Shown here in pieces: positions 1 through 6,306 of a DNA stretch of 6,306 nt. Positions within the stretch are counted from its first letter, which is position 1; each line of letters begins with the position of its first letter. This DNA comes from Desulfobacteraceae bacterium (lineage in GTDB: Bacteria > Desulfobacterota > DSM-4660 > Desulfatiglandales > Desulfatiglandaceae), in NCBI GenBank assembly GCA_030642205.1, contig DAOWOF010000143.1, forward strand, positions 1 through 6,306, written 5' to 3'. A program made the translations under genes and the position numbers. Below the pieces are notes generated by a model. The model was not told the origin of the DNA and did not search any database. It saw only the letters and a list, made by a program, of their open reading frames with translations.

Positions 1-240
1 AATGAACAAATAAAAGAGACAATTCTTAAATTGCTGGGAAGCATTGCGCCAGAAGCTGATTTTGACGCTCTTTTGCCTGACGAAAACATACGAAAAATAC
101 TTGACATTGATTCCTTTGATTTTCTCAATCTATTTATAGGGCTTCATGAGGAGCTTGGAGTGGAAATTCCTGAATCGGATTATGGCCAGCTTAATACCCT
201 AACAAATATTGTTGATTACATGTCTGAACGTTTAAACTGA
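1..240 (+). CDS. Acyl carrier protein (phosphopantetheine-binding), 5' end outside window
   Basis: The reading frame is open from base 1 and ends with TGA at 238-240, giving 79 visible residues. The first in-window start-like codon, TTG at 31, would delete part of helix I, so the true start lies upstream of the window and only a few residues are probably missing. The fold is recognisable: an N-terminal helix, an IAPEAD loop, then the attachment motif DIDSFDFLN, with the phosphopantetheine-accepting serine at codon 112-114, followed by the acidic helix GLHEELGVEIPE that typically docks to partner enzymes. The residue after the serine is Phe rather than the common Leu or Met. By family, such proteins carry acyl chains as thioesters in the cytoplasm after modification by a phosphopantetheinyl transferase. 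A polyketide synthase starts about 5.8 kb away on the same strand, so a role in polyketide or specialised lipid synthesis is inferred, not shown. The fold assignment is firm; the pathway is not. Confidence 0.93.
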   Translation, partial: NEQIKETILKLLGSIAPEADFDALLPDENIRKILDIDSFDFLNLFIGLHEELGVEIPESDYGQLNTLTNIVDYMSERLN

Positions 241-277
241 TTTCGGGCTTTGTGAAGGGAGGGCTGCGGGACGTTCC

Positions 278-301
278 TTGGCATCTTGATTGCCGATTTT
301 T
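278..301 (+). terminator. Possible rho-independent terminator after the carrier protein gene
   Basis: TTGGCA (278-283) can pair with TGCCGA (291-296), giving a 6-bp stem with one G-T wobble and a 7-base loop, followed directly by five T residues (297-301). It starts 37 bases after the carrier-protein stop and reads in that gene's direction. The stem is short and only moderately GC-rich, so it may be weak. The opposite strand has no T-run after the hairpin, so it would not serve the converging signalling gene. Confidence 0.35.
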
Positions 302-308
302 CAATTTC

Positions 309-394
309 TCAATCCCGCATTTCATGGCATATAGTCTCAAAGGAATTTATATTATTTATAAAGGCATCTACTATATCAGGATCAAAGTGTGTAC
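309..394 (-). other. Frameshifted continuation of the HD-GYP coding region
   Basis: On the minus strand, the frame one base back from the main gene reads GTHFDPDIVDAF, then a short helix, and ends at TGA (309-311), 28 residues in all. GTHFDPD-(I/V)-V-DAF is the standard closing motif of HD-GYP domains, and it follows exactly where the main frame stops matching (after KEK, residue 1821). One extra A in the A-run at 396-399 (or 401-404) or a -1 ribosomal shift would fuse the two into a 1849-residue protein. In the sequence as given, the main frame instead adds VHTLILI and stops at 371-373. This is either an indel in the strain, a sequencing error, or recoding; the first two are likelier. Confidence 0.88.
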
Positions 395-3300
395 CTTTTC
401 TTTTATTATAATATCTGAAGCCTTTTTATGCGAATAGGCACTCTTATAAACTCTCTCGCTTGTAAGCGCATCATAGACATCCGCAATGGCTACAATCCTG
501 GCAGAAAGTGGAATTTCGACCTCTTTAAGACCTTTTGGATAACCTGTGCCATCCCATTTTTCATGATGATAATATGCGATTTCCTTGCCCATCTTTATAA
601 AAGAGGTACTATCCGAATCTGATTCAACTACCTTTAGGGCATCGCCGCCTATGATAGGATGCAGGGTAATAATCTTGAATTCATTGGAAGTTAACCGGCC
701 AGGCTTTAGTAATATTGCATCAGGAATGCCAACTTTTCCGATATCATGAAGAATGGAAGAGAGATAAATAATATCAATGTATTGCCTGGTAATATAGTCT
801 TTATATTTTGAGGATCGGGCCAGATCCTGTGCCAGAAGTTTGGTATATTCCCTGATTCTTTCCAGGTGAAATCCTGTATTCTTATCCCGGTATTCAGCTA
901 ATTTGGCCAGCCCCATAATAGTTCCAACCTTGGCATTATGAACATCTTTTAATGATTTTATAAGTTTGGTGTGCATATTTTTTCTTTTGGTAACATCTCT
1001 GATAACCATCTGGTAGCCATCTACATGGTTGTTTTTAATAAGGCATCTGGCATTGCATTCAACATCAAACATTATATTTCGTTTGTTGATAATCCGGAAC
1101 TGAAAATCTTTTATATCAACTTCATTTTTAAGCTCATCAAGCATGTATTTTTCTACCCAGTACACATCATCGGGATGAATTATCTTCTTAAAATCCAGCT
1201 TGGCATGGTCATTTTCAGAGATTCCCATCATCCTGTCAAAATGCTGATTGGCCATTTTTATTTTGCCATCCGGATCAACCAGGATAACAATATCGATAAT
1301 ATTTTCATATAATTCCCGATAACGTATCTCGGAGTCTTCTATGTTTTTATAGAGACTGGATGTCTCTAACGAAATAGCAATCTGGGAACTTAAATACTTA
1401 ACCATTTCCAAACGTTCAGATGTAAAGGCTTCTGTACTTAAATTATTTTCCAGGTAAAGAACTCCGATTAATTCTATTTTTTGGATAATCGGGATACACA
1501 TAATCGATTTGGGATGGTGTGTGCAAATATGATGATCATTGGCAAATTGGGCCTCACGAACAGCATCTCCCAGTACCACCGATTCCTTTGTCCTTGATAC
1601 GTAATTAATAATACTTTGTGAGAGAGACTGGTTCTCCTTAAGAGGCGTAGATTGATACAATCTGATCTTATTATTTATTGACCCCTCAACAGTGAGCCAA
1701 AGTCTGCCTTCTGATTTGAGAATCAGTGCTCCTTTTTCAGCTCCAGCATTTTCAATCACAATTCCGATTAGTTTTTTTAATAATTTATTTGGAGCTATTT
1801 CGCTGGAAATAGCTTGGGATGCCTTCATAATCGATGCCAGATCCAGGCCTGTTCCTGTAATAATATTTGATCTCAATGGAGTCTCTTTTAATACGTTTTC
1901 TTTATTAGAGCTCGTTTCGAAAATATGGGCGTAATGCTTTTCCAGATCAGAAACCTTGGCCCTTGCGCCCCATTTAATATAACAATATCGTGCATCCTCA
2001 AGATATCCCCTGGCAGTGCTGTTATCGACCAGATAGAGATTGAAATAAGCAGCCAGTTCATGAGCCAGAGCTTCTTCATTAAGGTATTGATGCTTTTGAG
2101 CCAGATCAATTGCCTTATCGTAGAGATCCCTGGCCTTGTCATTTTTTTCAAGTACCCTGGCCAACTCTGCTTCGACCAGATAATATTTATGAAGATAATT
2201 CATTGGCGCGTGATGAGACCATTTTTTCAGAATTTTTTGATTTAAGGAGATATTCTTCAGTATCTTTTTTTGTTCCTCCCCTGATACATCCCTGAACATC
2301 GCCAATTGTGCTAAAGAGGAGTAAAAATAAAAGAGGTTGCCAATGGCTAGTCCTGCTACCTGATCCAAATATTTTTCTGCCATACTTGCAGCTTCAAAAG
2401 CAGATGAATACCGGCAAAACACAAAATTTAACAGCAATTTATTAAAATAGAGGTAATAGAGAGTAGCATAATCATTCGTTTCCTGATGTATGGAAATCAT
2501 CTTTTGCTCAGAATAAAATCTTCCCTCAAATTCCTGTGAATTATCCTGGTGCCCTGCTAAATTTGACACGGTTTGAGAAAATATATCATGCCTGTATAAG
2601 GCGGCTTTACTTCCAATTTGTATTATTGAATCATGGTAATATGCCATTTTTTGCTCAACATAATCCAATTCCTTGCCCGTAAGAAATAGATGATAACTAT
2701 AAAAATAGGCGCAAAATCCGGCATATTCAAAATCGCCTGCTTCCAAACCATTTTTAAAACCAATAGATAGAGGTTCAAGGGTCTCTCTTAGATGCTTTTT
2801 CCCATGGGCTAAGAAGGTATTGACAATATAATAGGTTTTAGCCTTCATTTGTTTATTATCGAACTGATCCAATACCTTTAGAGCTAATTCTCCAAATTGG
2901 ATGGCGGGTTGTATTTTGCCCAGAAACTTACCAAGTATCATTCCATAAGTAGCATATGAAAAGGCAGTTTCCGGAGCATTCCCGTATTTAATTGTCAGCT
3001 GGATAAGTTTAAAAACAATTAATGGCAATAACTTGGGATAAGCAAAATATGCTGCTGAACCTATGAGAATCAATATTCTGGTGGCGGCTAATTTGTTCGG
3101 ATCCTGCATCTTTGGAAGATCGGCCAAGTCTTCAAAATTTTTTCCTGCAAAGAGTAATTTAACCTTCATATATTCAAGTAAAATATTGACTTTATGCGGA
3201 CGAACCGGCAAATTAACTCCCAAAAGATCAAGAACATGCCTTGCAATTTCCAGGGCTTCTTGAAATTTAAACAGAGCCTTGCAAGCCTCTATTTTTAATT

Positions 3301-5857
3301 CATAAACCCTGATGGTATCAAGCAGGCGCCTGGCCCTTTGCAATACTGTTTGATAGAGTCGTTCCAGATCAATAAAATCACCACTGAGAAAAGCCATTTC
3401 AGCCGCTTCAATATGTAAAGCCAGTGTTATATCATATTGAGTCTGCCAGGGGTTATCATCCTGGATCGCTATCCCCTTTTTAAAATAGTCCAGGGCCTGG
3501 AGGTAGGCTGCCGAAGACTTGGCCTTTTTGCCTGCCATCAGGTTTATTTCTGCTAATTTATTTCTGCCTACTTTATCTTTTATGACATCAGTTCCGAGAT
3601 TAAGTTGGTTGGCCATATCGAAGATCCTGTCTGTTTCCTGCACAGAGGGTGTATCCTTTAAAAGGATTTGCCCAATTTTTCCATGCAAAACCTGACGGCA
3701 TGGTTCATCAATTAATGAATAGACTGTTTTTTGTATCCTTTCATGGGTAAATTGATATTCCAGCCGCATTTGTGTCTCTGATTTCCAGGCCTCGGTATTT
3801 TCATACTGAGGCCCATCTTCTGTGGGGACTATTAATCCTTTTTCCATTAAACCACTTAAATCAGCCCTGACATCCGCATCTGTCTTTTTACTGATTTCGG
3901 TTAAGAGTTTAAGATCAAACCTATTGCCCATGCAGGCAGCCCATTTAAGCATCATTTGTTCTTTTTTTCTTAATTGGTGAATCTCATTGATCAAAAGTTC
4001 GAGTACATTATTTGTATATCCAAGAACTTTGATCCTGTCTGGATCCCACTGCCATTCCTCTTTAGAGAAATTAAATGTCAATAATTGTTTTTTACAAAGA
4101 GATTTTAAAAAACTTTTGAGGAATAATGGGTTTCCATTGGTCTTTTCCAGGATGAGCCTTGTCAAAGGGATGACCTTTTTTCTTTCCAGGTTGAGCACAT
4201 CTGAAATTAAATCGGTGGCCTGATCCAGATCAAGAGGCTTTAATTTAATGGTCCTTAATTTGTTTTTCTGCTCTATAGATTTTTTAATGGCAACCATCAA
4301 GGGATGAGACGCCGAGACTTCATTTATGAGATAAGATCCTACCAGCATAAGGTGCGGGATTTCTTTGCCTGAAAGTATAAACAGAATCAAATCAAGAGAG
4401 GCTGAATCAGCCCACTGCAGATCATCCAGAAAAATGATCAAGGCATGATCAGGTTTACAAAGGGTGCGTAGAAATTTTTTAAAAACAAGATGAAAACGAT
4501 TCTGGTTCCCAACAGGCATCAGGTCTTTTAAATCAGGCTGAGGCCCAAGGAGATGTTCCATCTCTGGAATTATATCAATGATAATCCGGCTCAAAGGCCC
4601 CAGAGAAGATAGAATTCTTTCCTGCCAAAAGGAAAGGTCAACATCGCTCTTTGACAGGAATTGGTGAACAAGCCCGCGAAAGGCTTCTTTCAAGCCATGA
4701 TAGGGGATGTGTTGTTTTAATTGTTCATATTTACCAGAAATAAAAATACCTTTTTCCAAGGCCAATTGTTTGAAGGCATCATGAACCAAAGCTGTCTTGC
4801 CCAGGCCTTCATGCCCTGAAATCAAGACTGTCTCATGATTTCCTTTCAAGGTTCTTTTGAAGGCCTCGTCAATTAATCCGCTTTCATCTTTTCTGCCATA
4901 CAATCGCTCCTGAAAATGCAATCTTCCATAGAAATCCCGACTGCCCGGTAAAAATGCTTTTATCGTGTTTAAGGCCTTTAATTGATCAAGACATTCTTTC
5001 AAATCATTGGTGATCCCGATGGCGTTCAAATAGCGTTCTTCCGGATTTTTTGAGATCATTTTCATGATAATTTGAGAAACAGGTTCATGGATATTTTTAT
5101 TGATCAAATGAGGAGGCTCAGGGGCTTTGGCAAGATGTGAATGAATGAGCTCAAGTGAATCAGTGGAAACAAAGGGGGGGGCCTTACACAGAAGTTCATA
5201 AAAGACAATGCCCATAGAATAAATATCCGATCCATAATTCAATAAGCGATTATTACGGCCGGTTTGTTCAGGAGAAATGTATGGAAGATTTTTCTGTGAG
5301 ACTGATTTTTTTTTATTCCCTCTAATTTGTTCTGATTCGATAATGGCAGATTGAAAATCAATAATTTGCACATCTTTATGAGATGAATTAATCAAAATAT
5401 TATGAGGAGTAATATTTAAATGGATGATGTTGTTCTCATGTATCTTTCCCAGTATTTTGGTGAGCTGTATTGCCAGGGGAAGAAACTGCCGGGTTGAAAT
5501 TTCCTTTTGCCCTATCAATTCGGCTAATGTATGGCCGTAAAAGGCCTCAAATATTATTGCAAGAAGGGGTCTGTCATCCACAAGCTCATTGGCCTTAACC
5601 ACACCTTTAATATTAAGGCCATGTGTTATTTTAAATTCATGAATATACTTCCGCCGTTTTGTATCAGAATGTGATCCTTTATTTAATATTTTAATGATTA
5701 CAGGATGCTGCCCTGTTTTCCGGTATCCTTGATAGATTGAAGAATTAGCGCTTTCATGGATCTTATGGATAAGATTATATTTAAGCAGGGCTGTCATCAA
5801 TTCGATTAATTTATATTTTCTCTTAAAATGAAAAAGATCCGGCCTTTGTACAGGCAT
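371..5857 (-). CDS. Giant signalling protein: Ser/Thr (pseudo)kinase - AAA ATPase - GAF - PAS - HD-GYP phosphodiesterase, frameshifted at C-terminus
   Basis: This 1828-residue protein shows no signal peptide or clear membrane segment, so it is probably cytoplasmic. Domains in order: a protein-kinase-like domain (about 22-295; VIIK lysine 56, helix-C Glu 74, DFQ 167-169, YISPEQTGR 193-201, Asp 211); an AAA/NACHT-like ATPase (about 316-600; Walker A GHEGLGKT 348-355, Walker B IIFLDDLQWAD 474-484); a long helical TPR-like region (about 730-1310); GAF (about 1338-1500); PAS (about 1510-1625, ending IRDVTKRK); and HD-GYP (about 1640-1828; His 1664, HD 1704-1705, His 1733, HHE 1764-1766, DGTGYP 1769-1774, Asp 1793). 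The HD-GYP metal and substrate motifs are intact, predicting cyclic-di-GMP hydrolysis. The first four modules match the large bacterial family usually ending in a histidine kinase. The kinase loop reads HLN (146-148), lacking the catalytic Asp. The HD-GYP end is frameshifted near 395-404. The start is uncertain: neither Met1 (5857) nor Met21 (5797) has a good ribosome site, and Met21 sits just before the conserved domain. Confidence 0.93.
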   Translation of the reverse strand: MPVQRPDLFHFKRKYKLIELMTALLKYNLIHKIHESANSSIYQGYRKTGQHPVIIKILNKGSHSDTKRRKYIHEFKITHGLNIKGVVKANELVDDRPLLAIIFEAFYGHTLAELIGQKEISTRQFLPLAIQLTKILGKIHENNIIHLNITPHNILINSSHKDVQIIDFQSAIIESEQIRGNKKKSVSQKNLPYISPEQTGRNNRLLNYGSDIYSMGIVFYELLCKAPPFVSTDSLELIHSHLAKAPEPPHLINKNIHEPVSQIIMKMISKNPEERYLNAIGITNDLKECLDQLKALNTIKAFLPGSRDFYGRLHFQERLYGRKDESGLIDEAFKRTLKGNHETVLISGHEGLGKTALVHDAFKQLALEKGIFISGKYEQLKQHIPYHGLKEAFRGLVHQFLSKSDVDLSFWQERILSSLGPLSRIIIDIIPEMEHLLGPQPDLKDLMPVGNQNRFHLVFKKFLRTLCKPDHALIIFLDDLQWADSASLDLILFILSGKEIPHLMLVGSYLINEVSASHPLMVAIKKSIEQKNKLRTIKLKPLDLDQATDLISDVLNLERKKVIPLTRLILEKTNGNPLFLKSFLKSLCKKQLLTFNFSKEEWQWDPDRIKVLGYTNNVLELLINEIHQLRKKEQMMLKWAACMGNRFDLKLLTEISKKTDADVRADLSGLMEKGLIVPTEDGPQYENTEAWKSETQMRLEYQFTHERIQKTVYSLIDEPCRQVLHGKIGQILLKDTPSVQETDRIFDMANQLNLGTDVIKDKVGRNKLAEINLMAGKKAKSSAAYLQALDYFKKGIAIQDDNPWQTQYDITLALHIEAAEMAFLSGDFIDLERLYQTVLQRARRLLDTIRVYELKIEACKALFKFQEALEIARHVLDLLGVNLPVRPHKVNILLEYMKVKLLFAGKNFEDLADLPKMQDPNKLAATRILILIGSAAYFAYPKLLPLIVFKLIQLTIKYGNAPETAFSYATYGMILGKFLGKIQPAIQFGELALKVLDQFDNKQMKAKTYYIVNTFLAHGKKHLRETLEPLSIGFKNGLEAGDFEYAGFCAYFYSYHLFLTGKELDYVEQKMAYYHDSIIQIGSKAALYRHDIFSQTVSNLAGHQDNSQEFEGRFYSEQKMISIHQETNDYATLYYLYFNKLLLNFVFCRYSSAFEAASMAEKYLDQVAGLAIGNLFYFYSSLAQLAMFRDVSGEEQKKILKNISLNQKILKKWSHHAPMNYLHKYYLVEAELARVLEKNDKARDLYDKAIDLAQKHQYLNEEALAHELAAYFNLYLVDNSTARGYLEDARYCYIKWGARAKVSDLEKHYAHIFETSSNKENVLKETPLRSNIITGTGLDLASIMKASQAISSEIAPNKLLKKLIGIVIENAGAEKGALILKSEGRLWLTVEGSINNKIRLYQSTPLKENQSLSQSIINYVSRTKESVVLGDAVREAQFANDHHICTHHPKSIMCIPIIQKIELIGVLYLENNLSTEAFTSERLEMVKYLSSQIAISLETSSLYKNIEDSEIRYRELYENIIDIVILVDPDGKIKMANQHFDRMMGISENDHAKLDFKKIIHPDDVYWVEKYMLDELKNEVDIKDFQFRIINKRNIMFDVECNARCLIKNNHVDGYQMVIRDVTKRKNMHTKLIKSLKDVHNAKVGTIMGLAKLAEYRDKNTGFHLERIREYTKLLAQDLARSSKYKDYITRQYIDIIYLSSILHDIGKVGIPDAILLKPGRLTSNEFKIITLHPIIGGDALKVVESDSDSTSFIKMGKEIAYYHHEKWDGTGYPKGLKEVEIPLSARIVAIADVYDALTSERVYKSAYSHKKASDIIIKEKVHTLILI
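5174..5181 (-). repeat. C8 homopolymer tract inside the kinase-like domain
   Basis: Eight G residues on the plus strand read as GCC CCC CCC in the signalling gene, encoding Ala226-Pro227-Pro228 in the segment following the conserved YELL. The protein aligns with its family on both sides, so the gene is in frame at this length. Tracts of this kind are prone to slipped-strand length change, which here would truncate the protein before its ATPase domain. Confidence 0.6.
5306..5314 (-). repeat. A9 homopolymer tract in the activation-segment region
   Basis: Nine T residues on the plus strand read as three Lys codons (182-184) between DFQ (167-169) and SPE (195-197) of the kinase-like domain. Runs of nine A are known sites for transcriptional or ribosomal slippage in A+T-rich bacteria. 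The gene is in frame at this length, and no functional slippage can be shown from the sequence alone. Confidence 0.55.
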
Positions 5858-5869
5858 TAAATAATTTTT

Positions 5870-5897
5870 GGTATAAAACTAGCAACAGAGCTTACAA
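5870..5897 (-). promoter_or_regulatory. Possible sigma-70-like promoter for the signalling gene
   Basis: Reading on the minus strand, TTGTAA (5897-5892) is followed after 16 bases by TATACC (5875-5870), each matching four of six consensus positions. Transcription would begin very near the Met1 codon at 5857, giving an almost leaderless message, or a leader of about 65 bases if translation starts at Met21 (5797). In this A+T-rich spacer such matches arise easily by chance, so the call is weak. Confidence 0.25.
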
Positions 5898-5985
5898 TAT
5901 TAATGCCAGATTTTTTTAGAACAAAAACCTGTAAAATTTTCTTTCATTTCTTATCCTGTCTGCCAGGGCATGGGGTTGATATACC

Positions 5986-5990
5986 GGAGA
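5986..5990 (+). promoter_or_regulatory. Ribosome binding site of the polyketide synthase
   Basis: GGAGA lies 8 bases before the ATG at 5999. It favours that start over an in-frame upstream ATG at 5903, which lacks a comparable site and would add a 32-residue extension unlike the usual short lead into a ketosynthase. Confidence 0.7.
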
Positions 5991-5998
5991 TTAATAAT

Positions 5999-6306
5999 AT
6001 GAAAATAAAAGATCCCTTATCGCCTGATTCGCCTATCGCAATTATCGGAATGGCTTGCTGGTATCCCGGGGCCAGAGACCCACTTACGCTGTGGGAAAAT
6101 ATTTTAGCGCGTCGCCGTCAATTCCGATATCTTCCCAAGCAGAGACTGCCATTAAAAGATTATTATGATCCTGATCCAAATCAAGAGGATACGACCTATA
6201 GTCCATGGGCAGCCATTATCGATGGATTTGATTTTGACTGGTCGGGCAAAAGGATTCCCTATTCAACTTTTAAGGTAACCGATATAACCCATTGGCTCGC
6301 GCTTGA
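5999..6306 (+). CDS. Iterative type I polyketide synthase, N-terminal ketosynthase fragment (enediyne-PKS-like), 3' end outside window
   Basis: The frame runs from ATG at 5999 to the window edge (102 full codons) without a stop. After a 12-residue lead it shows the classic ketosynthase opening IAIIGMACWYPGA (residues 13-25), then LWENILARRRQFRYLP, DYYDPDP, and STFKVTDITHWLAL near the edge. The combination of RRxFRxLPxxRL, DYYDPDP and S-T-(F/Y)-x-x-(S/T)-D-x-x-HWLAL is, from memory of the family, typical of enediyne synthases and their relatives in proteobacteria and cyanobacteria rather than of ordinary modular synthases. A ketosynthase condenses malonyl units onto a carrier-bound chain; its Cys-His-His active site lies beyond the window, so activity and the remaining domains cannot be judged. 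It is transcribed divergently from the signalling gene and lies on the same strand as the carrier protein at the left edge. Ketosynthase identity is firm; the subfamily is probable. Confidence 0.9.
   Translation, partial: MKIKDPLSPDSPIAIIGMACWYPGARDPLTLWENILARRRQFRYLPKQRLPLKDYYDPDPNQEDTTYSPWAAIIDGFDFDWSGKRIPYSTFKVTDITHWLAL

Larger units (their letters stand above)
5858..5998. promoter_or_regulatory. Divergent intergenic region between signalling gene and polyketide synthase
   Basis: This 141-bp spacer must hold the start signals of both flanking genes unless either is transcribed from elsewhere. On the plus strand the best -10-like boxes are TACAAT (5893-5898) and TAAAAT (5932-5937), neither with a convincing -35 at normal spacing. 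TACAAT overlaps the -35 proposed for the opposite direction, which would couple the two genes. A short palindrome, TGCCAGGGCA (5961-5970), lies 28 bases before the synthase start and could be an operator, though it is short. No RNA gene or convincing small reading frame is seen. Confidence 0.4.

Noticed and set aside
31..240. TTG at 31 as the start of the carrier protein
   Set aside because: The frame is open to base 1 with helix-I-like residues (NEQIKETILKLLG) before it, so the gene begins outside the window.
252..437. Plus-strand 61-codon reading frame
   Set aside because: It runs over the 3' end of the signalling gene, its translation resembles no protein family, and the opposite strand is clearly coding.
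971..1312. Plus-strand 113-codon reading frame
   Set aside because: It lies entirely antisense to the PAS-encoding part of the signalling gene and has no recognisable domain; it is a shadow frame.
1888..2295. Overlapping small reading frames on both strands
   Set aside because: All lie within the helical region of the signalling gene, whose frame is continuous here. They have no family resemblance or ribosome sites that stand out.
5955..5967. CCTG-TCTGC-CAGG hairpin before the synthase
   Set aside because: The stem is only four base pairs and has no T-run; too weak to call as an attenuator or regulatory hairpin.
5903..5998. In-frame upstream ATG at 5903 for the polyketide synthase
   Set aside because: No good ribosome site precedes it and the added 32 residues do not look like a ketosynthase lead; the ATG at 5999 has GGAGA at ideal spacing.
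1..6306. Search for CRISPR arrays, tRNA or rRNA genes, insertion sequences and attachment sites
   Set aside because: No spaced direct repeats, cloverleaf-like segments, transposase motifs or terminal inverted repeats were seen by eye, and almost all of the window is coding.

Overview
The window is an A+T-rich bacterial segment with three protein-coding genes: a short carrier protein entering from the left edge, one giant signalling gene filling most of the window on the minus strand, and the first 102 codons of a polyketide synthase leaving at the right edge. The style of the proteins (a kinase/ATPase/GAF/PAS signalling giant next to an iterative polyketide synthase) suggests a Gram-negative with complex signalling, perhaps a sulfate-reducing deltaproteobacterium (Desulfobacterota). 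That placement is an impression from protein style, not a demonstrated assignment.

Layout. 1-240 (+) is the C-terminal part of an acyl carrier protein with a recognisable phosphopantetheine serine. 241-308 is a short convergent spacer with a modest hairpin plus T-run that could terminate the carrier-protein transcript. 371-5857 (-) encodes an 1828-residue soluble protein: a Ser/Thr-kinase-like domain, a large AAA-type ATPase with a long helical (TPR-like) region, GAF, PAS, and a C-terminal HD-GYP cyclic-di-GMP phosphodiesterase domain. The gene is frameshifted near its 3' end. A -1 shift at about 395-404 restores the usual HD-GYP ending and moves the stop to 309-311. 5858-5998 is a 141-bp divergent intergenic region. 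5999-6306 (+) is the N-terminus of a ketosynthase domain resembling those of enediyne-type iterative polyketide synthases.

How they may work together (inference). The carrier protein and synthase look like parts of a polyketide or unusual fatty-acid gene cluster, and the signalling protein is transcribed away from the synthase across a shared promoter region, so it may be a cluster-linked regulator. The best-known relatives of this signalling family end in a histidine kinase. Here the output is HD-GYP and the kinase-like domain has lost its catalytic aspartate, so the protein may use a pseudokinase/ATPase sensor to control cyclic-di-GMP breakdown.
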